Assembly (NCBI GenBank): GCA_904420525.1 | Contig: CAJFVT010000149.1 | Span: forward strand, 1 to 61,703 | Direction of reading: 5' to 3' | Length of the DNA stretch: 61,703 bases | From: an uncultured Clostridia bacterium | GTDB lineage: Bacteria > Bacillota > Clostridia > UBA1381 | Shown here: positions 54,469 to 61,703 of the stretch, piece after piece | Numbering within the stretch: the first letter of the stretch is position 1 | Layout: each line of letters opens with the position of its first letter | The notes under the pieces: generated by a model | Databases searched by the model: none | Seen by the model: only the letters and a program-made list of their open reading frames with translations | What the model was told of the DNA's origin: nothing | Program-made: the position numbers and the translations under genes

Positions 54469-55848
54469 ATGAAAAAAGAGTTTAAGATCAACGATTTATT
54501 CATAAATCACAGGGATGAGTTATGTACAGGAGCCATTATATTTATCTTCTTTATATTTACAATGATCCTGAATTTCCATACCGATTACACATCGGATGAC
54601 TTCAAGTATCATTTTCTTTATGATACGCTTCATACTCCGCATGAGGGAACAAAAAGGATATCGAGCCTATGGGATGTTATAATATCGCAGATAAATCATT
54701 GGAAGATCTGCAACGGCCGTGTTGTGGCTCACGGCTTGCTTCAGACCATTCTTCCTTTCGGTAAGGTTTTCTTCAGGATATTCAACTCTCTTACATATTC
54801 GGCGCTGGGATTTCTTGTATATAAGCACGCCAGCTTTAAACGCAGCGATCCGTTTTTGCTCTGTATCATTTATATATTGATGTGGTTTTTTATACCTCAA
54901 TATGGCCTTACTGTCCTTTGGGCCTCCGGAGCAGCAAATTACCTGTGGTGCGCGGCAATAATACTCGCCTATCTGCTGCCCTACAGAAAATATGCCCTGA
55001 GCGATAACGGCAAACCTGATGATAGTACAAAAAATCTTGTTATCATGTCTGTTTTCGGACTTTTTGCAGGCTGCACGAGTGAGAATACCGGCGGCGGTCT
55101 TGTTCTCATGTGTATGCTGTTTGTCATACTATACAAAATCAAGGGACTTAAGATACCGAGATGGTCATTGGCAGGCATACTTTCCTCGGCAGCCGGAGCA
55201 TTTGTACTCATAAGCGCTCCGAGCAGCGGGAACAAGCTTTCAGGGGATCTGACTCTTGAGCTGATCTCAGCGCGAATTAAAGATATTTTCGGGATAAGCG
55301 CCGAGCTTACATATATTCTTCTGCTTATTATCACTGTGTTGCTGATACTGATGATCGTATTCAAAAAAACAGATACTCTCGGCGAGACAAATATGCTGCT
55401 GCCGTTTGTATACATAATAGGAGCTTACGCTATGATAGGCGTGCTTATCCTGTCGCCGCAGTATCCGGAACGGTCATGGTTCACACCGGTCATATGCCTG
55501 ATTATCACAGCCGGGATGCTATTCTCATGTCTCCGGACCGGGATAAACGGCCTATTTGACGCTGCCAGCGTCATCGCGGCGACAGCAGCATTTTCAATAT
55601 TTATAGTCTCTTTCAGCATAGTCTTCAAGGATGTGAATAAGACCTATAAAACAGTCAAGGAAGGCGTGGACCGTATCGAACAAGCGATAGAGCAGGGAAA
55701 GGACGAGGTCACTATACCTATCGTTACTCCTACCGACAGCAAATACGATCCGTTCAACGGCGCAGGCTATGTGAAAAAGTCGGCGGATGACTGGCTCAAT
55801 GCCTGGATGGCAGAATATTATGGTATCGACAGGATAAACGGGCAATAA
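54469..55848 (+). CDS. Polytopic membrane protein, DUF6056-like, 459 aa
   Basis: I do not know the function. The first membrane helix is at about 22-40 (IIFIFFIFTMILNF). It is followed by an extracellular loop with YTSDDFKYHF and W-K-x-x-NGRVVAH, the acidic/NGR pattern of DUF6056 and of GT-C-like glycosyltransferase relatives. About ten more hydrophobic segments follow, and the last 60 residues are hydrophilic (TIPIVTPTDSKYDPFNGAGYV, WMAEYYGI) and probably outside. GGGAGG lies 4 nt before the ATG at 54469. It is a single-gene unit with a very strong, probably regulated promoter. A role in wall polysaccharide or lipid-linked sugar transfer is inference from the fold type. Confidence 0.75.
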   Translation: MKKEFKINDLFINHRDELCTGAIIFIFFIFTMILNFHTDYTSDDFKYHFLYDTLHTPHEGTKRISSLWDVIISQINHWKICNGRVVAHGLLQTILPFGKVFFRIFNSLTYSALGFLVYKHASFKRSDPFLLCIIYILMWFFIPQYGLTVLWASGAANYLWCAAIILAYLLPYRKYALSDNGKPDDSTKNLVIMSVFGLFAGCTSENTGGGLVLMCMLFVILYKIKGLKIPRWSLAGILSSAAGAFVLISAPSSGNKLSGDLTLELISARIKDIFGISAELTYILLLIITVLLILMIVFKKTDTLGETNMLLPFVYIIGAYAMIGVLILSPQYPERSWFTPVICLIITAGMLFSCLRTGINGLFDAASVIAATAAFSIFIVSFSIVFKDVNKTYKTVKEGVDRIEQAIEQGKDEVTIPIVTPTDSKYDPFNGAGYVKKSADDWLNAWMAEYYGIDRINGQ

Positions 55849-55967
55849 AACTCGGCCGCCAATGCACAGGCAATTCTCTCATTCAAAAAACGCAGATCTG
55901 ATTTTTAAGGATCTGATACAGGCATTAAAAAATGACCTTTTTCACGAGCCGCATACAAATTTTTTCG

Positions 55968-55996
55968 TTGACATAGACGCGGCAGTGTGATAAAAT
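55968..55996 (+). promoter_or_regulatory. Promoter of the dnaD-like gene
   Basis: TTGACA (55968-55973) and TAAAAT (55991-55996), spacer 17 nt, 44 bp before the start. The preceding stretch 55849-55967 holds only a small CAGATC/GATCTG hairpin (55893-55915). Confidence 0.8.
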
Positions 55997-56039
55997 AGTT
56001 TTTGCAGATAAGATCGGTCTGCGGTTTGGAGGAGATAAA

Positions 56040-56972
56040 ATGCCTAATTTCAAATTTAACATGGACTTTGTTCCCGTTCCGCGGGATTTCATAGAGCATA
56101 TAATGCCTTCGTCGAACGCTTCCTATGTTATGGTATATATATATATACTTATGCTCGCATCGACCGGCAAAAACATAAGCACAGCAGAGATCGCAAAAAA
56201 GCTTGGGCTTATAGAATCTGACGTTGTGAACGCTATCAAATACTGGAACAACAAGGGCGTTATGTACGGAACAGGCGACAACATAATCATAAAAAAGTCA
56301 GTTGACGAGGAGATCTCACCGGAGACCGACAAAAAGTCGATAGAGGATATATCCGAAATAATAAACGGAAACAAAGCTCTTTCCGATCTTTGCACGATCT
56401 CACAGGAAATACTGGGAAAAACCCTGGCAAACAGCGATATAGAAACTCTTTACTGGTTTTATGACGAGCTCGGATTTTCGCCGGAGGTCATCGCAATGCT
56501 GCTGGAATACTGCGCTTCGATGGGAAAGCGGAATATGAAATATATCGAAAAAGTCGCTCTTACGTGGCATGAGAACAACATCACCACAATGGATGATGCG
56601 CAGGCGTACATAACCAATGCCGCTTCGCGCAGCGACTATGTTTCCACGCTGCGCCGCCTTTTTGGGATAACAGAAAGAAATCTTTCACAGACTGAAAAGT
56701 CATATATAGAATCGTGGCGAGACGAGCTTAAAATGAGCTCTGATATGGTCGGACTTGCATATGACTACTGCGTTCTTGCAGTAGGAAAGCTTTCATTTCC
56801 GTATATCAACACGATACTAAAACGCTGGGCGGAGCAGAATATACACACTATCCCGGATGCTGAACGCGATCATGAATCGTTCCGTCAGCAGAATAACCGG
56901 GAAAGCAGCGGAACAGAAACACAGGGCATAAGCGATATTGAACGTCAGTTCATGAGCAATTATGATAAATAA
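56040..56972 (+). CDS. dnaD: DnaD-domain replication protein, 310 aa
   Basis: DnaD-like proteins help load the replicative helicase or remodel DNA at the origin. An N-terminal winged-helix domain (about 15-90; NISTAEIAKKLGLIESDVVNAIKYW) is followed by two copies of the DnaB_2/DnaD C-domain. Copy 1 is about 120-195 (LYWFYDELGFSPEVIAMLLEYC, then YIEKVALTWHENNI). Copy 2 is about 215-270 (YIESWRDELKMSSDMVGLAYDYC, then YINTILKRWAEQNI). Both carry the YIxxxxxxW motif. GGAGGAGATAAA precedes the ATG. A two-way terminator follows. Whether it acts at oriC or is one of several paralogues cannot be told. Confidence 0.9.
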   Translation: MPNFKFNMDFVPVPRDFIEHIMPSSNASYVMVYIYILMLASTGKNISTAEIAKKLGLIESDVVNAIKYWNNKGVMYGTGDNIIIKKSVDEEISPETDKKSIEDISEIINGNKALSDLCTISQEILGKTLANSDIETLYWFYDELGFSPEVIAMLLEYCASMGKRNMKYIEKVALTWHENNITTMDDAQAYITNAASRSDYVSTLRRLFGITERNLSQTEKSYIESWRDELKMSSDMVGLAYDYCVLAVGKLSFPYINTILKRWAEQNIHTIPDAERDHESFRQQNNRESSGTETQGISDIERQFMSNYDK

Positions 56973-56978
56973 CTTATA

Positions 56979-57034
56979 AAAAGCAGGTATCGGGCGGTTC
57001 TCTTTTATGCACCGCTCCCCAAATACCTGCTTTT
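56979..57034. terminator. Two-way terminator between dnaD-like and metH genes
   Basis: AAAAGCAGGTAT / ATACCTGCTTTT form a perfect 12-bp outer stem, with GCGGT/ACCGC inside. T-rich tails occur on both strands, so it can stop both convergent genes. Confidence 0.88.
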
Positions 57035-57047
57035 ATATTTTCTTTTA

Positions 57048-59453
57048 TCAGTTCCCAAAAAATTCGTTCGCATAATTCACGGACGAAAGCGCATCCTTGC
57101 AGTATTTATCGGCGCCGATCATATCGGCGTACTCCTGAGTAAGCACCGCTCCGCCTACCCATACCCTCGCATCTATTCCCGCCGAGCGGATGGCCTTTAT
57201 CGTTTCCTCCATACTCAGGACCGTCGTAGTCATAAGCGCGGAAAGTCCGCATAAATGGATATCGTTCTCCTGCATACAGCGCACTATATCCTCCGGCGGA
57301 ACATCCTTTCCGAGATCGTACACATCGTAGCCGTAATTTTCGAGCAGGACCTTAACTATGTTCTTGCCTATATCATGGATATCCCCCTTTACAGTAGCAA
57401 CAACTATCTTTCCCTTTGAAGCCTGCGGCGTTCCGCTGCTCTGTATCTTTTCCTTTACAGCATCGAATGAATTCTTTACCGTTTCAGCGCTCATCATAAG
57501 CTGCGGCAGGAACATGGTCCCTTTTTCAAATTCATTTCCCACCGCATCGAGCGCGGGTATAAGTATGCCGTTTATGATATCCATCGGCTCCCTTGTCTCA
57601 AGCAGCTTTTTTGTTTCTGTATAAGACTGATCCCTAAGCCCCTTTACTATGATCTCAAAAAGCCTTTCACGCTTTTCCTCCGCCGCCTCGGCAGTCGCCT
57701 CCGCACGGACAACCGTCGTTTCAGATTTTGTTCCTGCATAAGCCGCAACATAATCGGCGCAGTCAGTATCTATACACGCAAGAGCGCGGTAAGCCCGGTA
57801 AGTATTCATCATAGAATCAGCGCACGGATTTATTATACACGCGTCAAGTCCGTTATACAGAGCAAGCGCAAAAAAAGTTCCGTTAACTATCTCGCGCCGC
57901 GGCAGTCCAAAGGAGATGTTTGACACGCCAAGCACGGTTTTTATACCAAGCTTTTTCTTTATCATGCTGAGTGCCTTTACCGTTTCGGCGGACTCCCTCT
58001 GCTGCGCCGAGATCGTAAGCGTAAGCGCGTCCATAACGAGATCCTTTTTCTTTATCCCGTACTTAGCCGCCTCATCCGCTATTCTTTCCGCGATAGCCGC
58101 TCTTTCCTCCGCCTTCGGCGGTATACCGTCCTCATCAAGACACAGCCCTACCAAAACTCCGCCGTATTTCTGTACGATCGGCAGTATCTGCTCAAGACTC
58201 TCCTTCTTTCCGTTTACGGAATTGACCATTGGTTTGCCGTTGTATATCCTGAGCGCACGCTCTATTACCTCCGGATCGGACGAGTCTATCTGCAGCGGAA
58301 GATTGACCGCCGCGCTGACCGCCTTAACAGCACGCTCCATCATGGCGCATTCATCGATCTCCGGCAGACCCACATTCACATCAAGTATATGCGCTCCGGC
58401 ATCGCGCTGCTTGAACGCCTCATTAACTATATAGTCAACATCGCCCTCTCTCAGCGCTTCCTTGAACTTCTTTTTTCCGGTCGGATTTATCCTTTCTCCG
58501 ATTATTACAGGACGGTCGTTAAGATATACTGCTTTTGAATATGACGCAGCCACAGTGAGATCCTTTTCGGTGACCTCAGGGGTATATCCGCCGCAGTATC
58601 TTATAAGCTCCTTTATATGCTCAGGCGTGGTGCCGCAGCAGCCGCCGAGCACACTTACGCCGCATTCAGCCATTTTAACGCATTCCCGGCCGAACTGTCC
58701 TGGATCAACATCATATACGGTTTTTCCGTCAACTATCTGCGGAAGCCCCGCATTCGGCTGCGCCATTATAGGGATTGAGCTTATTTTTGAAAGCTCCTCT
58801 ATCATAACAGCGATCTGCTCAGGTCCGAGACCGCAGTTGATGCCAAGACAGTCTACGCCCAGTCCTTCAAACATCGCAGACATGACATGAACATCCGCGC
58901 CTGTAAGCGTTTTATAGGTCTCGTCAAAGGTCATTGTGAGAAATACCGGCAGCTTTGTGTTTTCCTTTACCGCCAGTACCGCGGCCTTGGCCTCCAAAGT
59001 GTCGGACATCGTTTCTATTATAACGAGATCTGCTCCGGCAGCCTCAGCCGCCTTTGCCGTCTTTGAAAATTCCTCATACGCCCGGTCAAAGCTAAGATCT
59101 CCTATCGGCTCCATCAGACGTCCTGTAGGTCCAATATCGAACGCTATATATCTCTGCTTGCCGCCGCATTTATTTACCGCACGCCTCGCGTTGCCGACCG
59201 CGGCTGCGATCACAAGCCCGGCCTGTGCACCCATTTCTTCGGATTTCAACGGATTTGCACCGAATGTATTTGTAGTGATTATATCCGCCCCGGCATTCAG
59301 ATATTCCGTATGGATCCGCTCTATCAGCTGCGGATCTGTTATATTCAAAAGCTCAGGGATCTCGCCGCCCTTCATTCCATGCTGCTGCAGCATAGTTCCC
59401 ATACCGCCGTCAAAGAACAGCAGTCTTTTGCCAAGTACGTCTCTTATATCCAT
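57048..59453 (-). CDS. metH: Cobalamin-dependent methionine synthase without reactivation domain, 801 aa
   Basis: MetH moves the methyl group of methyl-tetrahydrofolate to homocysteine through cobalamin. Domain 1 (about 1-285) binds homocysteine, with zinc ligands in GINCG and GGCCGTTPEH. Domain 2 (about 315-575) binds the folate (GERINPTGKKKF, DVNVGLPEID, QIDSS). Domain 3 (about 590-801) is the cap and B12 unit, with the cobalt-ligating His in VKGDIHDIGKN. The protein ends there; the roughly 340-residue S-adenosylmethionine reactivation domain of E. coli MetH is absent. Such core-only enzymes occur in anaerobes and rely on another reductase. GGAGAGG precedes the ATG. It lies 24 bp after metF. 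Confidence 0.95.
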   Translation of the reverse strand: MDIRDVLGKRLLFFDGGMGTMLQQHGMKGGEIPELLNITDPQLIERIHTEYLNAGADIITTNTFGANPLKSEEMGAQAGLVIAAAVGNARRAVNKCGGKQRYIAFDIGPTGRLMEPIGDLSFDRAYEEFSKTAKAAEAAGADLVIIETMSDTLEAKAAVLAVKENTKLPVFLTMTFDETYKTLTGADVHVMSAMFEGLGVDCLGINCGLGPEQIAVMIEELSKISSIPIMAQPNAGLPQIVDGKTVYDVDPGQFGRECVKMAECGVSVLGGCCGTTPEHIKELIRYCGGYTPEVTEKDLTVAASYSKAVYLNDRPVIIGERINPTGKKKFKEALREGDVDYIVNEAFKQRDAGAHILDVNVGLPEIDECAMMERAVKAVSAAVNLPLQIDSSDPEVIERALRIYNGKPMVNSVNGKKESLEQILPIVQKYGGVLVGLCLDEDGIPPKAEERAAIAERIADEAAKYGIKKKDLVMDALTLTISAQQRESAETVKALSMIKKKLGIKTVLGVSNISFGLPRREIVNGTFFALALYNGLDACIINPCADSMMNTYRAYRALACIDTDCADYVAAYAGTKSETTVVRAEATAEAAEEKRERLFEIIVKGLRDQSYTETKKLLETREPMDIINGILIPALDAVGNEFEKGTMFLPQLMMSAETVKNSFDAVKEKIQSSGTPQASKGKIVVATVKGDIHDIGKNIVKVLLENYGYDVYDLGKDVPPEDIVRCMQENDIHLCGLSALMTTTVLSMEETIKAIRSAGIDARVWVGGAVLTQEYADMIGADKYCKDALSSVNYANEFFGN

Positions 59454-59477
59454 CTGTATCCTCTCCGAACATCATTT

Positions 59478-60344
59478 TCAGAACATCGCGTTTACAGCGC
59501 CTACTATTTTTTCCGCTGTTTCAGGATTGTTCATAGTATATATATGTATACCGCTCGTATCATTAGATACAAGGTCTATTATCTGATTTATCGCATATGC
59601 TATCCCGGCCTGCTTGAGAGCCTCAGGGCTGTCGATATGCTTTGATATTATCTTTACAAAACCGGACGGCATTGACGCTCCGCCTGAAAGCACACACATT
59701 TTTTCTATCTGCTTCGCATTTGTGAGAGGCATTATACCGGCCGTTATAGGTACGTTTATACCCTTTTTCACACATCTGTCGCGGAAGTCATAAAATGCAT
59801 TATTATCAAAAAACATTTGAGTTACAAGAAAATCCGCGCCTGCGTCCACCTTCCGCTTAAGATTATCTATATCCTCGTCCAGGCTGCCGCAGTCCGGATG
59901 ACATTCCGGATAACACGCGCCGCCCACGCAGAAGCCTCCGAATTTATTTATTTCCTCAACAAGCTCCGACGCGTAGCTGTAGCCGTTTTTTACCGGGAAT
60001 TCGCTGCCCGCAGGGATATCTCCGCGCAGCGCGAGTATATTTTTTATTCCCTTGTCCTTAAGCCGTGTGAGCATTTCCCTCAGCTCCGGCTTTGTGAGAG
60101 ATATACAAGTCAGATGCGCCAGCGCTGTGACCTCCAGCTCCTTCTGCATATACTCCGCTATCTCAGCGGTCAGCTTTGATGTTGAACCTCCGGCGCCATA
60201 GGTGACGCTCATATAATCAGCAGGCACCTCTGAGATCTTTGCCACTGTCGTCTTTACCTTCTCAAGATTTTCCGTTTTCTTGGGCGGGAACACCTCAAAT
60301 GATAAGACCGGTTTTTTTGAATCGAATATATCCTTTATAAACAT
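59478..60344 (-). CDS. metF: Methylenetetrahydrofolate reductase, 288 aa
   Basis: MetF reduces methylene-tetrahydrofolate to the methyl donor used by MetH. It is a flavin barrel enzyme. The start FEVFPPKKTEN holds the catalytic Glu; MSVTYGAGGST, LTCISLTKPEL, LALRGDIPAG, GGACYPECHP and DFLVTQMFFDN follow in canonical order. I chose the ATG at 60344, with GAGG 8 nt upstream. The frame continues 63 bp further, but that extension runs into a palindromic mini-element and codes for a non-homologous peptide. It heads a metF-metH pair. No SAM riboswitch was recognised before it; the leader instead carries the palindrome. Confidence 0.95.
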   Translation of the reverse strand: MFIKDIFDSKKPVLSFEVFPPKKTENLEKVKTTVAKISEVPADYMSVTYGAGGSTSKLTAEIAEYMQKELEVTALAHLTCISLTKPELREMLTRLKDKGIKNILALRGDIPAGSEFPVKNGYSYASELVEEINKFGGFCVGGACYPECHPDCGSLDEDIDNLKRKVDAGADFLVTQMFFDNNAFYDFRDRCVKKGINVPITAGIMPLTNAKQIEKMCVLSGGASMPSGFVKIISKHIDSPEALKQAGIAYAINQIIDLVSNDTSGIHIYTMNNPETAEKIVGAVNAMF

Positions 60345-60364
60345 ACTCTTTACCTCTCTTATAT

Positions 60365-60426
60365 AAAATATAGGGAAGTAATTGCAAAACGCTGCCGCGT
60401 TTCGCAATTACCTAATAAAAATATAG
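60365..60426. repeat. Palindromic mini-element, copy C, in the metF leader
   Basis: The 44-bp unit 60374-60417 is bounded by exact 9-bp direct repeats AAAATATAG (60365-60373 and 60418-60426). Its core GTAATTGCAAAACGC-TGCC-GCGTTTCGCAATTAC is a 15-bp inverted repeat with one mismatch. It lies 20 bp before the metF start codon and next to the rnpB terminator. The arm TTTCGCAATTACCTAAT matches copy B at 16 of 17 positions. Confidence 0.65.
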
Positions 60427-60451
60427 CCGCCGCGCAGCACATGCCGCCGGC
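60414..60451 (-). terminator. Probable terminator of rnpB
   Basis: On the minus strand GCCG, an inner GCGGC-ATGT-GCTGC hairpin and CGGC form a GC-rich structure followed by TATATTTTTATT, about 32 nt past the rnpB 3' end. It overlaps one direct repeat of the mini-element. Confidence 0.5.
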
Positions 60452-60482
60452 AGCGTTTCTTTACGCAGTATGCAAAGCCAAA

Positions 60483-60810
60483 AGCAAGCCTGTAAGCCGG
60501 GTTCTGTCTTGGACGATCATCTATCTGGTCCGCCCGTCACCGGGCGGCTCAAGCCTTGAAAGGGAAAACGGCGGGCCGCCTTAGCATTCCCAAAGTTGCT
60601 CCGGATGGGGTTTACACGGGACCACAGTTACCTGTGTTCCCTGTGCGCTCTTACCGCACATTTCCACACTTACTCCGCATATGCGAAGCGTTTATTTTCT
60701 GTTGCACTATCCTTGAAGTCGCCTTCACCTGCCGTTAGCAGGCATCCTGCCCTGTGGAGCCCGGACTTTCCTCATGCATAAAACACGCGATCATCCGGCT
60801 TACTTTTGCT
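60483..60810 (-). ncRNA. rnpB: RNase P RNA
   Basis: This is the catalytic RNA of ribonuclease P, which cuts the 5' leader from tRNA precursors. On the minus strand the conserved core GAGGAAAGTCCGGGCTCC (start of P4) is near 60770, followed by ACAGGGCAGGATGC. The 3' conserved part ACAGAACCCGGCTTAC is near 60500. GTAAGCC near the 5' end pairs with GGCTTAC near the 3' end (P1 region), and AAGCAA with TTGCTT at the very ends. The overall length of about 325 nt and the order of elements suggest bacterial type A, usual in Clostridia. The ends are approximate. It has its own promoter (60821-60849). Open reading frames inside it are not genes. Confidence 0.95.
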
Positions 60811-60820
60811 TCACAACATA

Positions 60821-60849
60821 ATTTTATCACAATTTACGGTCAAAATCAA
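60821..60849 (-). promoter_or_regulatory. Promoter of rnpB
   Basis: TTGATT (60849-60844) and TAAAAT (60826-60821) are 17 nt apart on the minus strand, placing the start about 10 nt before the RNA 5' end. Confidence 0.75.
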
Positions 60850-60875
60850 GTGTTTTATTTTGTTACCATTTTTTA

Positions 60876-60904
60876 TTGACACACCGCAAATTTTGTTGTA
60901 AAAT
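60876..60904 (+). promoter_or_regulatory. Promoter of the LytTR regulator gene
   Basis: TTGACA (60876-60881) and TAAAAT (60899-60904) with a 17-nt spacer, 60 bp before the start. Confidence 0.8.
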
Positions 60905-60964
60905 GTAATTAATTGAATAATGCTTGCATTATCATAAGCATAATAAAAAAGGTAGGGTAGAGCC

Positions 60965-61696
60965 GTGCATCTAAAATTTGCTATTTGTGAAGATGATACT
61001 GAAACATTGAAAAATGAGTACAAGCTGATAGATGATCTGTTAAAAAGCAGGGGATCTGAGTATAGCTTTGACTCATTTGATGATCCCTCAAAGCTGATGT
61101 CCTCCAATACAGCTTACGATATAGTCTTTCTCGATATTGAAATGGGCAATATCAACGGCATAGATGTCGGGAAAAAGCTTATTGAGATGAATCAAGACTG
61201 CTGTATCTTTTTCATAACAGATTATCCTGCATATATCGATAAGGCATTTGATATAAGGGCGCACAGATATCTTTCAAAGCCGATGGATCCCAAACGCGTA
61301 AGCGACGGGCTGGACAGCGCATTGGAAAAATTTAAGGATAAAACAAAGATATTAAAGATAGCCGATACAAGGCTTAAACGCAAAATAGGAATACCTATAA
61401 TATCCATAGTTTATATTGAAAATATAGGCAGGGGTACAAAAATATACTTCAAATCAGATACGGTCTTCATCACGGACGAGGTATTTTCAAATGTAAAAAA
61501 AGCTATTGAAAGCGAGGTGAACTATTTTGCAATGCCGCATCAAAGCTTCTTTGTAAACATGCATTATGTCAGAAGCTTCGACAAGGATGGAGTCAAATTA
61601 ACCTACGGAACAAAAAACTACGAAACGACAGTTTCACGCAGAGGGTTAGCAGACTTCACCGATAGGATGTTTGAGTATGCAAAATCGTGTATATGA
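60965..61696 (+). CDS. LytTR-family response regulator, 243 aa
   Basis: This is an AgrA/LytR-type two-component regulator. The receiver domain (1-120) has the acidic pair E9-D10-D11, the phospho-acceptor D57 in VFLDIEM, T/S in FFITDYPAY, and K in RYLSKPMDP. The LytTR DNA-binding domain (about 140-238) has IVYIENIGRGTKIYF and HQSFFVNMHYVRSFDKDGVKL, the strand-loop parts that read the DNA. The start is GTG at 60965, with AGGTAGGG upstream. No sensor kinase gene is visible; it may lie past the window edge 7 bp on. LytTR regulators often control peptide signalling, bacteriocin or surface genes. Confidence 0.92.
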   Translation: MHLKFAICEDDTETLKNEYKLIDDLLKSRGSEYSFDSFDDPSKLMSSNTAYDIVFLDIEMGNINGIDVGKKLIEMNQDCCIFFITDYPAYIDKAFDIRAHRYLSKPMDPKRVSDGLDSALEKFKDKTKILKIADTRLKRKIGIPIISIVYIENIGRGTKIYFKSDTVFITDEVFSNVKKAIESEVNYFAMPHQSFFVNMHYVRSFDKDGVKLTYGTKNYETTVSRRGLADFTDRMFEYAKSCI

Positions 61697-61703
61697 GTTT
61701 AAA

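Noticed and set aside
60556-60781. Two short open frames on the plus strand
   Set aside because: They lie wholly inside the RNase P RNA gene, in its antisense.

Overview
The window looks like a chromosomal segment of an anaerobic, Gram-positive, fermentative member of the Clostridia (probably an uncultured gut Oscillospirales or related Eubacteriales lineage). Base composition is moderate, by eye in the mid-40s % G+C. Indicators are the low-G+C style signals (AGGAGG ribosome sites, TTGACA-N17-TAAAAT/TATAAT promoters), the SepF/YlmH/DivIVA division cluster, RNase Y with YmdB, a YtvI-like membrane protein, CarD, a two-subunit GlgC/GlgD pyrophosphorylase, and S-layer homology and aBig surface proteins. 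I see no prophage, CRISPR array, complete insertion sequence, tRNA or rRNA.

Region 1 (1-19.9 kb, all minus strand) is a surface and glycogen block. A very large secreted aBig-domain protein runs off the left edge. Behind it lie an S-layer-homology protein, an AraC-type regulator and a secreted lectin-like protein. A complete glycogen pathway follows: glgB, glgC, glgD, glgA, glgP, then a cytoplasmic GH13 amylase. Together they make ADP-glucose, polymerise and branch it, and remobilise it.

Region 2 (20-31.8 kb, plus) holds rny (RNase Y) with a long structured leader, a structured RNA ending in a U-tract, ymdB, and an iron alcohol dehydrogenase with a Rex-like operator. Then come xpaC/telA, a patatin-like phospholipase, and the division cluster (HlyD-like adaptor, YggS, SepF, YlmH, DivIVA). 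Region 3 (31.8-39.8 kb, minus) has carD, ispD, ispF, a HAD phosphatase, a secreted PL11 rhamnogalacturonan lyase, a probable RCC1-like gene remnant and an FGGY sugar kinase. Region 4 (40-46.2 kb, plus) is a run of a DUF362 ferredoxin-like protein, trmL, an ApgM-type phosphoglycerate mutase, a YtvI/AI-2E-type permease and metG.

Region 5 (46.4-54.3 kb, minus) is rpoB-rpoC, standing alone with its own promoter and a possible attenuating leader; the usual rplJ-rplL and rpsL-rpsG neighbours are absent. Region 6 (54.4-57 kb, plus) has a DUF6056-like membrane protein with a 12-bp inverted repeat around its promoter, and a DnaD-domain protein. Region 7 (57-60.8 kb, minus) is metF-metH (MetH without its reactivation domain) and rnpB, the RNase P RNA. 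A LytTR response regulator closes the window on the plus strand.

The most unusual signal is a family of short palindromes (38-44 bp) at three intergenic sites, each bounded by 9-bp direct repeats (two exact, one with a single mismatch). They look like a miniature mobile element. Several track-style starts were revised from ribosome-site evidence (glgB, patatin, yggS, divIVA, HAD, ispD, phosphoglycerate mutase, metG, DUF6056 gene, metF).
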